Shown here one piece after another: positions 9,276 through 14,246 of a stretch of DNA of 26,881 bases. Under the pieces are notes generated by a model. That model searched no databases, was not told where the DNA came from, and saw only the letters and a program-made list of their open reading frames with translations. The stretch's first letter is position 1. Every line of letters begins with the position of its first letter. Origin of the DNA: an uncultured Planctomycetaceae bacterium (GTDB lineage Bacteria; Planctomycetota; Planctomycetia; Pirellulales; Pirellulaceae); assembly GCA_903927685.1 (NCBI GenBank), contig CAIYOB010000187.1:1-26881 (forward strand), in the 5' to 3' direction. A program made the position numbers and the translations under genes.

Positions 9276-9797
9276 CTAAGCGTTGGTGAATTTGACTTCC
9301 AAAACGCCGTTATGACAGGCTTGGGTCATCTTGTCCGGCGTGAAGGCCGCCGGGAGCAGGACTTCCTTGTGGTACTTCTTGTCGCCGTGTTCGGCGGTGA
9401 TCGTGAGGATGTCGTCGGCCAGTTCGAGTTTGACCTCTTCCGGGCTGATGCCGGGCATCTCGGCCACGACCAGCACGTGGTCCTCTTCCTCGAAGATATC
9501 GACCAGGGGTTCGCGGATCTCGTCGACCACCGTCTTGCCCGTCTCCTCGTCCCTGCGGACATTCCCGAACGGCTCGACGGTCAGGCCGTCCTCGCCCAGG
9601 CCGAGCTTGATCGAGAAACCGTAGACCCCTTGGACCCGCTTGTCCTGGGACTCGAGCACGCCGGACTTGCGCAGTTCCTCGCCTTTTTCGGCGAGGTCGC
9701 CTAGCTTCTCCAGCAGTCCGCCCAAGCCGCCGAGGATTCCGCCGAGCGCCCGAAAGCCCTCTTCGGCCGGCTGTTTCTCTTGCTTTTTCTTGCCCAT
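9276..9797 (-). CDS. gvpH: Hsp20/alpha-crystallin-type gas vesicle protein GvpH
   Basis: The product is a 173-residue small heat shock protein. It has a glycine/leucine-rich amphipathic N-terminus (ALGGILGGLGGLLEKLGDLAEKGEELRKSG, residues about 17-46), a GVYGFSIKLGLGEDGL linker and an alpha-crystallin domain (about 90-170). VVAEMPGISPEEVKLEL and the C-terminal VLEVKF strand are typical of Hsp20. Small heat shock proteins hold aggregation-prone clients, and haloarchaeal GvpH is a known Hsp20-like member of gas vesicle clusters. The start at 9797 is fixed by a perfect AAGGAGG (9806-9812) eight bases upstream; an extension to 9875 has no such site. It lies between gvpJ (109-base gap) and the AAA ATPase (13-base gap). 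The likely client is GvpA or GvpJ, by inference. Confidence 0.9.
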   Translation of the reverse strand: MGKKKQEKQPAEEGFRALGGILGGLGGLLEKLGDLAEKGEELRKSGVLESQDKRVQGVYGFSIKLGLGEDGLTVEPFGNVRRDEETGKTVVDEIREPLVDIFEEEDHVLVVAEMPGISPEEVKLELADDILTITAEHGDKKYHKEVLLPAAFTPDKMTQACHNGVLEVKFTNA

Positions 9798-9906
9798 GCA
9801 ACTCCCCTCCTTCAAAAGGCAACAGCGACTCGCAGGGACAAGGGCCCCCGCGGTCGCTCGTGCGGTAAACGTCATCCCAGGCAGCTTCCTGCCACGCCCC
9901 GCACGG

Positions 9907-10221
9907 TCACTGGGCCGGTTGGGGGCAGAGGTTCGACTCCAACTGTGTGATCCGCGCTTTCAGCTGGGCGATTTCATCCTGCGGCGGCTGGCTGCCGCCC
10001 AGCGACGAGAAATCCGGGTTGCGCATCCACCAATCCATGCCCATCTCCTTGGCCTTGTCGACCGAGGCGATCATCAGGCGGATCTGGATGGTCAGCAGCT
10101 CGATGTCGACCAGCTTGATCTTGATGTCTCCGGCGATGACGACGCCCTTGTCGAGGACGCGCTCGAGCACGTCCGCGAGTGTGGCGCTGGACACTGAATG
10201 CCTCATTCCGTGCGTCGACAT
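9907..10221 (-). CDS. gvpJ: Gas vesicle protein GvpJ (GvpA-family minor shell protein)
   Basis: This 104-residue GvpA-family protein has a core at residues 14-64: LADVLERVLDKGVVIAGDI, then ELLTIQIRLMIASVDKAKEMGMDWW. The AGDI and DKA-E-G-DWW features separate GvpJ from GvpA, which has VVDAWV and VETYLKYAE instead. A short helical, coiled-coil-like tail follows (EIAQLKARITQLES, residues 83-96). GvpJ-type proteins are minor shell components thought to help start or shape the vesicle tips. GAGGAG lies about nine bases before the ATG at 10221, and an internal ATG at 10206 has no such site. The gene follows the 61-codon small gene and precedes gvpH in the gvpA operon. Confidence 0.88.
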   Translation of the reverse strand: MSTHGMRHSVSSATLADVLERVLDKGVVIAGDIKIKLVDIELLTIQIRLMIASVDKAKEMGMDWWMRNPDFSSLGGSQPPQDEIAQLKARITQLESNLCPQPAQ

Positions 10222-10348
10222 GAACGGCGACTCCTCGTGGTTCCCGCGGCTTGCAGCCCGCGCGAAGTAACCTCTCCGTTTTCCCTTCGCCCCTCACCCC
10301 GGCTGATCCCCGAAGTGCCGGAGCGAGGGAGTCAGTTCGTGAGCGCGG

Positions 10349-10534
10349 CTACGGCCGGCCCGAGCGGACGCGCTCGACCGCAGCCCGTGGCGAAATCGCA
10401 TGGCGGCCGTCGAGGGCCAGGCTCCGGAGCGTCCGCACCCGGGTCACGGCCCACGTGCGCTGGTCGCAGGTGACCCGGCGAAAGGCCGAGCCGCGGAGCG
10501 AGGAGACCAGGGATTTGGAAGTCTTGATCGACAT
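10349..10534 (-). CDS. Small basic protein of unknown function within the gvp operon
   Basis: A 61-residue reading frame, very rich in arginine and serine, with one cysteine (MSIKTSKSLVSSLRGSAFRR at its start). No family is recognised. Support for a real gene: GGAGGT (10539-10544) stands four bases before the ATG; it begins 20 bases after the gvpN stop; about 54 of 61 codons end in G or C, like neighbouring genes; and without it the gvpN-gvpJ gap would be over 300 bases in an otherwise compact operon. No membrane segment or known motif is visible. It could be a small gas vesicle accessory protein that is basic enough to bind acidic partners such as GvpG. It could also be a decayed or spurious frame. 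Confidence 0.5.
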   Translation of the reverse strand: MSIKTSKSLVSSLRGSAFRRVTCDQRTWAVTRVRTLRSLALDGRHAISPRAAVERVRSGRP

Positions 10535-10554
10535 GGATACCTCCCAAGCAGCTT

Positions 10555-11664
10555 TCAGACAGGGAGCGAGGATTTCTTCTTGCGCCGGCCGTTGGACGTG
10601 GCCGAATGGTGGCCATTGCCATTCCCATTCCCATTGCCGTTGCCGTTGTCGTGCAGCGGGTCCGAACCGTCCCGGCTGACTTTGCCGCTGAGCCTGTGGT
10701 GGGCCTCGGCCGGGTCAGCCGGCGGCCTTGTGTCTGCGGGGACCTCCAGGGCGCACGCGCGTCCGATCAGTTCTTCCAGGCGGTCTTCGCCGACGGATTC
10801 GCCATCGTGGGTGATCTTGATCGTGTCGCAGCACAGCACATCCCGACACACCTCGCGGAAGATCGGATCCTCGGCATGAGCCCGGGCTTGGCGCAGGGCC
10901 GTGATGCGGGCGATCATGATGCAGGCTCGGATCGTGGGGCGATAGTTGTTCACGCCCATGGTGCGGAAACTGCGGACCAGTTCCACGATGCGATGGGCGT
11001 CTTCCAGCGGCAGGTTCGACTTGGCGGCCGTGATCTGCGCTTCCGTCTCGCGGTCGTGATGTCCCAGCTTGATGGTGATCATGCGGTCCATCAAGGCGTC
11101 CTGCGTCTTATGGACTCCGGCGTACTCCTCGGGGTTGCTGGTGAAGATGGCGTGGAAGTCCGGGTGGACCTGCAGATAGCCGTCGCCGCTACGGCTGGTG
11201 GGCAGTTCCAGCAGGCGTTCTTCCAGGATTCCCAACAGGACGTTATTGGCTTCGGGCCGCGAGCGGTTGAACTCGTCGTAGATCAGGGTCAAGCCGAATT
11301 TACAGGCCGTAGTGATGCGATTGTCCATCCAGACCTTGGAGACATTCTCCTCGGTCTTGACCACCGAGTGAATGAAGTTGTCCACCACCCGCGAGGCCCG
11401 ATAGCCCATTTGCCCGCCGATCAAGTCGGAGCTGCCGAACTCGTCGTCGCCGTGGATCAGGACTACCGGACGCCCCAACTCGGAGGCCACGTGCATTGCC
11501 AGCGTGGTTTTGCCGGTGCCCGCCGGCCCGCTGAAATGCACCGGATAACCGGCCTTCGCGTAAAAGATCGCCCGCTCGGACAAGCTGCTGACGTAGGGCG
11601 TGTCCACAAAATCCGGCTTGCGCCGCAGTGACAAAACGGTCAGATCCTCTGGAATCCCGATCAT
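10555..11664 (-). CDS. gvpN: Gas vesicle protein GvpN, MoxR-type AAA ATPase
   Basis: This 369-residue ATPase of the GvpN/MoxR group has Walker A GPAGTGKT at 46-53, Walker B LTLIYDEF at 125-132 (Asp130, Glu131), a sensor-type IFTSNPEEYAGV near 173-184 and an arginine-finger region DALMDRM near 189-195. GvpN is a conserved gas vesicle assembly protein thought to aid vesicle growth. The C-terminus after about residue 300 is low-complexity, with an (Asn-Gly)n stretch from about 339 and a basic RRKKK end. The Asn-Gly stretch is encoded by hexanucleotide repeats at 10613-10648. The start at 11664 has AAAGGAGA (11669-11676) four bases upstream. It follows the gvpC-position gene by 88 bases, the same order as gvpA-gvpC-gvpN in other bacteria. 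Confidence 0.95.
   Translation of the reverse strand: MIGIPEDLTVLSLRRKPDFVDTPYVSSLSERAIFYAKAGYPVHFSGPAGTGKTTLAMHVASELGRPVVLIHGDDEFGSSDLIGGQMGYRASRVVDNFIHSVVKTEENVSKVWMDNRITTACKFGLTLIYDEFNRSRPEANNVLLGILEERLLELPTSRSGDGYLQVHPDFHAIFTSNPEEYAGVHKTQDALMDRMITIKLGHHDRETEAQITAAKSNLPLEDAHRIVELVRSFRTMGVNNYRPTIRACIMIARITALRQARAHAEDPIFREVCRDVLCCDTIKITHDGESVGEDRLEELIGRACALEVPADTRPPADPAEAHHRLSGKVSRDGSDPLHDNGNGNGNGNGNGHHSATSNGRRKKKSSLPV
10613..10648. repeat. Hexanucleotide repeat in the 3' end of gvpN
   Basis: Six consecutive near-identical hexamers on the plus strand: ccattg, ccattc, ccattc, ccattg, ccgttg, ccgttg. Read on the minus strand they encode alternating Asn-Gly in the GvpN tail. The unit is a multiple of three, so copy changes by slippage would lengthen or shorten the tail without a frameshift. 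Confidence 0.85.
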
Positions 11665-11752
11665 GCTGTCTCCTTTGGCGCCGTGCCGATGATCCGCATG
11701 GTTAGCTTGACGAATAAAGCGTGCTCTTCCTCGACATCGGCCGAGGCCGAGA

Positions 11753-12181
11753 TTAACAACTGCCTACCGTACGTTCCTGCATTTCACGCCACGCCTGCGA
11801 GGCGGCCTGGCATTGCTCGCCGAACGCCCGCTGGGCCTGGTCGAAACTCTCCAGCATCGAGTTGACCGTCTGTTGGCGGTCCTGCTGGTTCTGCTGCAGC
11901 GTCCGCCGGAGCCGGTCGGCGGCCGCGCGGTGTTCACTGCGAACCCGGTCGCGAAACGCCTGGACCTGCTCGGAACGTTCCCGGCAGTTGGCTGCCAGAT
12001 CCGCCTTGAGCCGTGCGGCGGCCTCGTCTTGTTCGTCGCGGACGTTCTGCTGGCACTGCCGATTCGAGGCTAACATCTCCTCGGTCTGCGCCTTGCCGTC
12101 CGCCACGGCCGAGGCCCGTGCGCACTTGGCGGTAAAGACCGCTTCGCACAGGGCTTGGACCTGATCGGAAAAAGTTGGCAT
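11753..12181 (-). CDS. Coiled-coil protein in the gvpC position (candidate GvpC)
   Basis: This 142-residue, almost wholly helical protein is rich in Gln, Arg, Ala and Glu, with six cysteines (12, 20, 43, 66, 124, 142). No catalytic motif or membrane segment is seen. Composition resembles cyanobacterial GvpC, the protein that binds the outside of the vesicle and stiffens it. The 33-residue repeat of GvpC is at best faint here: Arg69/Arg102, Val73/Val106, Arg85/Arg118, Ala86/Ala119 and Gln96/Gln129 match at that spacing. The main argument is order: it lies directly between gvpA and gvpN, the usual gvpC place. A strong hairpin separates it from gvpA. AAGGGAGGT (12188-12196) precedes the ATG by six bases. 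The many cysteines are unusual for GvpC. It could instead be an unrelated coiled-coil accessory protein. Confidence 0.7.
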   Translation of the reverse strand: MPTFSDQVQALCEAVFTAKCARASAVADGKAQTEEMLASNRQCQQNVRDEQDEAAARLKADLAANCRERSEQVQAFRDRVRSEHRAAADRLRRTLQQNQQDRQQTVNSMLESFDQAQRAFGEQCQAASQAWREMQERTVGSC

Positions 12182-12226
12182 GGACCTACCTCCCTTGATT
12201 GAGCCGGTACCACCTGGCCGCCCGGA

Positions 12227-12252
12227 GGCAGGGCCTCCTCAGAGGCCCTGCC
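12227..12252 (-). terminator. Strong hairpin directly downstream of gvpA
   Basis: A perfect 11-bp inverted repeat, GGCAGGGCCTC (12227-12237) and GAGGCCCTGCC (12242-12252), has a four-base loop. Outer bases CCTGG (12213-12217) / CCAGG (12255-12259) could extend it. It starts 34 bases after the gvpA stop and ends 45 bases before the next start. No T-run follows on the minus strand, so partial termination or mRNA 3'-end stabilisation is more likely than a full stop. Either would give more gvpA than downstream message. Confidence 0.7.
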
Positions 12253-12286
12253 ACCCAGGCCGCCGTTGCGGGGAAGCCGCCTAGCC

Positions 12287-12505
12287 TCAGGCCGGCGCCG
12301 CAGCGGTAGCCGTCAAGCCAATGGCTTCGGCATACTTCAGGTAGGTCTCGACGGACGCGATCACGACGCGGGCTTCGACCGACAGGAGCTCGATGCCCAC
12401 CAGGGACACCTTCACCCACGCGTCGACCACGATCCCCTTGTCCAGAATGCGGTCGACAACTTCCGCCAGACTGGAACTGTCCGTTGACTTCATAACCTTG
12501 GCCAT
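12287..12505 (-). CDS. gvpA: Major gas vesicle shell protein GvpA
   Basis: The 72-residue product is a near-canonical Gvp[22 protein letters not shown] (helix 1 and strand 1), [20 protein letters not shown] (strand 2 and helix 2), then [15 protein letters not shown] and an Ala-rich end. GvpA polymerises into the ribbed, gas-permeable, water-excluding wall of the vesicle. The start at 12505 is set by AAAGGAGGTT (12511-12520) five bases upstream, the strongest ribosome site in the window, fitting a protein made in great excess. An extension to 12559 adds residues foreign to the family. It is the first gene of its operon. A -24/-12 promoter candidate lies about 120 bases upstream of the ATG and a strong hairpin follows the stop. 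Confidence 0.97.
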   Translation of the reverse strand: MAKVMKSTDSSSLAEVVDRILDKGIVVDAWVKVSLVGIELLSVEARVVIASVETYLKYAEAIGLTATAAAPA

Positions 12506-12610
12506 CGTACAACCTCCTTTGTGGAAGTGAAAGCAACTACCCTCGCACGGGTCCCGCACCGGCGGGCGTCTGAGAACATCCCAGGCGATTCTCGCGAGGT
12601 GGCTTTCTTC

Positions 12611-12630
12611 TATTGCGAACGCTGTGCCGG
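12611..12630 (-). promoter_or_regulatory. Sigma-54 (-24/-12) promoter candidate for gvpA
   Basis: On the minus strand CCGGCACAGCGTTCGCAATA has GG at 12628-12627 and GC at 12616-12615, exactly ten bases apart, matching the sigma-54 pattern (consensus TGGCACG-N4-TTGC). Transcription would start near 12604, leaving a leader of about 100 bases before gvpA. The 16 bases from GG to AA are identical to those before the gvpV-like gene. A perfect palindrome GAGAATTCTC (12637-12646) lies just upstream of the -24 element. The cluster encodes a sigma-54 activator. Confidence 0.75.
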
Positions 12631-12648
12631 TCCGGCGAGAATTCTCTC

Positions 12649-13185
12649 CTACTGCTGCAAGTCCCAGGAAACCGGGGTCTTTCGCGTCACCAGGCCTGAC
12701 ACGGCCGCCGCCGCGCCCGCCGCAGACGCCCCGCCGATACCACCGAGCGGTATCGGCTTACCACTGGACGGCGCCGCAGGCCCTGCCGCGTCCCGGGCGG
12801 TGGCCGCCGCCACGCCCTGCAGGACCTCTTCGATCTGCGCCAACAAGAAAGGTTTGCCGATAAAGCCGGCGATCAGGCCGCTGGCGACGGCGTCGCGCAC
12901 CAGGTCGTCGTCGCTGTACAGGAATCCCGACACCAGGACGCACGGCAGATCCGCCGCCGTCTCGCGGATCTTGCGCACCAGTTCGAAGCCGCTGAAGTCC
13001 GGCAGCTTGACGTCGACGAACGCCAGTTCGAACGCCTGACGTTCGACGGCCCGGAGCGCCTCGCCAGCGGTCCGGGCGAGCGCACAGGCATGCCCTTCCG
13101 CCTCGATGATCTGCCGCAACGCCCAGCAAATGCCCTCTTCGTCGTCCACGACCAGAACTCGGATTCCTGTCTGCGACTGGCTCAT
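12649..13185 (-). CDS. Single-domain response regulator with alanine-rich tail
   Basis: This 178-residue protein has a CheY-like receiver (residues 8-125): acidic pocket VVDDEE at 12-17, phospho-acceptor Asp58 in [11 protein letters not shown], a Ser/Thr-type switch in VLVSG and Lys111 in GKPF. No DNA-binding domain follows, only about 50 residues rich in Ala and Gly. It therefore probably acts by protein contact or as a phosphate relay, perhaps with the cluster's kinase. The start at 13185 has AAGGA (13192-13196) six bases upstream, and the in-frame TTG at 13209 has none. It is the last gene of the assembly operon and lies just upstream of gvpA. The coding end contains the palindromic element at 12733-12757. 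It may correspond to gvrC of Serratia by context. Confidence 0.85.
   Translation of the reverse strand: MSQSQTGIRVLVVDDEEGICWALRQIIEAEGHACALARTAGEALRAVERQAFELAFVDVKLPDFSGFELVRKIRETAADLPCVLVSGFLYSDDDLVRDAVASGLIAGFIGKPFLLAQIEEVLQGVAAATARDAAGPAAPSSGKPIPLGGIGGASAAGAAAAVSGLVTRKTPVSWDLQQ
12733..12757. promoter_or_regulatory. Palindromic activator-site candidate upstream of the gvpA promoter
   Basis: A perfect 9-bp inverted repeat, GCCGATACC (12733-12741) and GGTATCGGC (12749-12757), has a 7-base spacer. It lies inside the 3' end of the response regulator gene, with its centre 117 bases upstream of the -24 element of the gvpA promoter candidate. Eighteen bases of it (12735-12752) match the element at 18155-18172 at 17 positions. 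Spacing and symmetry suit an enhancer site for an NtrC-type activator. Confidence 0.65.
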
Positions 13186-13253
13186 CAACCGTCCTTCCGG
13201 AACACGCAACCAAGACGCCGGCGCTCAGGCCGGAGTCGCTCGCCCCCTGGCGG

Positions 13254-13613
13254 TCAGGATGCCGCGACCGCCTCGGGCACACCCCGCACGCGACCGCGGC
13301 CGTCACACGTCAGGCAATCCAAGGCCGCGTTCGAGGAATCGTCGCCCGTACCCTGGCACTCCGGACAGACGATCGTCGGCTCGGGCAGGGGCGGAATCGC
13401 ACCCTTGCCGTCACAGACCGTGCAGCGAAAGGTCTTGATCGCGCCGGTGCCCCGGCAGTGCGGGCACGGGACATGGACGGCGGCGACGCGCACGTGCCCT
13501 TGCCCGCCACACGCGCCGCACACGGAGCGGTCCGAGAGCAGATTGAACGGATCGACACCGGTGCCGTGGCAGAACGCACAGGGCACCACCGTGAGTTCAA
13601 CATTGCGGGTCAT
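13254..13613 (-). CDS. Stand-alone DnaJ-type zinc finger protein
   Basis: This 119-residue protein is made almost entirely of six CxxCxGxG motifs, with cysteine pairs at 12/15, 32/35, 50/53, 64/67, 83/86 and 100/103. DnaJ itself has four such motifs, which fold as two zinc sites; here three sites are expected. There is no J domain and no C-terminal peptide-binding domain. In DnaJ this region helps bind unfolded substrate and acts as a thiol centre, so a substrate-holding role is plausible. AAGGAG lies about eight bases before the ATG at 13613. It stands between gvpK (26-base gap) and the response regulator in the assembly operon, where Serratia has gvpX; I cannot say whether they are related. 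Confidence 0.85.
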   Translation of the reverse strand: MTRNVELTVVPCAFCHGTGVDPFNLLSDRSVCGACGGQGHVRVAAVHVPCPHCRGTGAIKTFRCTVCDGKGAIPPLPEPTIVCPECQGTGDDSSNAALDCLTCDGRGRVRGVPEAVAAS

Positions 13614-13639
13614 GGGAAACTCCTTGCAGCAGAAAGGGA

Positions 13640-13993
13640 CTACAACAGCCGGCCGAGCGGGCCGAGATCAATGTTCAGGTCTTCGTCCTCGACGCCGAAT
13701 TCCTTCTTCAGCCGTTCCATCTGCTCCGACAACTGGAGAAAGGTCGTGCCCAGCTTCTCCACCTCATCGTCCGTCAGCGAGCCCGCCTCCATCCGCCGGA
13801 TCGCCTGCCGTTCGAGCAACTCGCGGAGCAGTTCGACAATGGTCAGGACCAGCTTGCCCAGCCCGTTCTTGACTTCATCCGGCTTCAATTCCAGACGCGG
13901 CGCGCGGCTCGCGCCTGACGGTGTCATCACGCCGGCAAAATCGGCTAGCGAGCGGGATTCCGCCCGGGGGCAATCGGCGATCGTCAGGGACAT
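13640..13993 (-). CDS. gvpK: Gas vesicle protein GvpK
   Basis: A 117-residue protein with the GvpK core at residues 35-117: LELKPDEVKNGLGKLVLTIVELLRELLERQAIRRME, then SLTDDEVEKLGTTFLQLSEQMERLKKEFGV and the closing DLNIDLGPLGRLL. GvpK is a small, mainly helical assembly protein conserved in gas vesicle clusters. Its molecular role is unsettled; it probably binds GvpA-type proteins. The start at 13993 has AGGAG about seven bases upstream. A longer frame reaching 14170 reads through gvpS in another frame and is rejected. The start overlaps the end of gvpS by ten bases, implying coupled translation. The first 34 residues are not conserved-looking. Confidence 0.93.
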   Translation of the reverse strand: MSLTIADCPRAESRSLADFAGVMTPSGASRAPRLELKPDEVKNGLGKLVLTIVELLRELLERQAIRRMEAGSLTDDEVEKLGTTFLQLSEQMERLKKEFGVEDEDLNIDLGPLGRLL

Positions 13994-14229
13994 CTTTCGC
14001 TCCTGGTTGCGGCCGCCGGACACGCCTCGAAACGCAGGCGGTTGGCGGTCTCGACCGAAGTCAACACCAACTGCAGGCCGAGATAGATCAGATCCACATC
14101 GGCCACGGAGATGACCACCTCGCCGGCAATCACGACGCCCTTGTTCAGGACTCGATCCAGCGTCTCGCACAGGGAGATGTGTTCTTCCGGATCGGCGAGA
14201 ACCGCACTGGGATCACGGGGCTCGGACAT
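13984..14229 (-). CDS. gvpS: Gas vesicle protein GvpS (GvpA-family minor protein)
   Basis: An 81-residue GvpA-family protein. Residues 21-61 read CETLDRVLNKGVVIAGEVV, then ISVADVDLIYLGLQLVLTSVETA. The DVDLIYLGL and LTSVET features match GvpS of Bacillus megaterium-type clusters better than GvpA or GvpJ. These minor paralogues probably seed or cap the vesicle. The start at 14229 has AAGGGA (14236-14241) six bases upstream. The gene starts 17 bases after the stop of the ArsA/Get3-like gene and overlaps gvpK. The same order (ATPase or W gene, second gvpA, gvpK) occurs in Serratia, where this position is called gvpA2. Confidence 0.88.
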   Translation of the reverse strand: MSEPRDPSAVLADPEEHISLCETLDRVLNKGVVIAGEVVISVADVDLIYLGLQLVLTSVETANRLRFEACPAAATRSERCP

Positions 14230-14246
14230 CGACCATCCCTTCCGTC

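Noticed and set aside
7820..9289. A 489-codon plus-strand frame
   Set aside because: Antisense to the Cdc48-like ATPase; repetitive Gln/Asp/Val-rich shadow.
9880..9893. GGCAG-CTTC-CTGCC stem after gvpJ
   Set aside because: Only five base pairs and no T-run; not distinguishable from chance in GC-rich sequence.
12506..12559. N-terminal extension of gvpA
   Set aside because: It adds residues absent from GvpA and would place the excellent ribosome site inside the coding region.
12485..12600. CTCGCGAG palindrome in the gvpA leader as a regulator site
   Set aside because: An eight-base palindrome is frequent in this base composition and has no counterpart in the second operon.
13994..14170. N-terminal extension of gvpK
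   Set aside because: It reads through gvpS in another frame and lacks a ribosome site; the start at 13993 has AGGAG and matches GvpK size.
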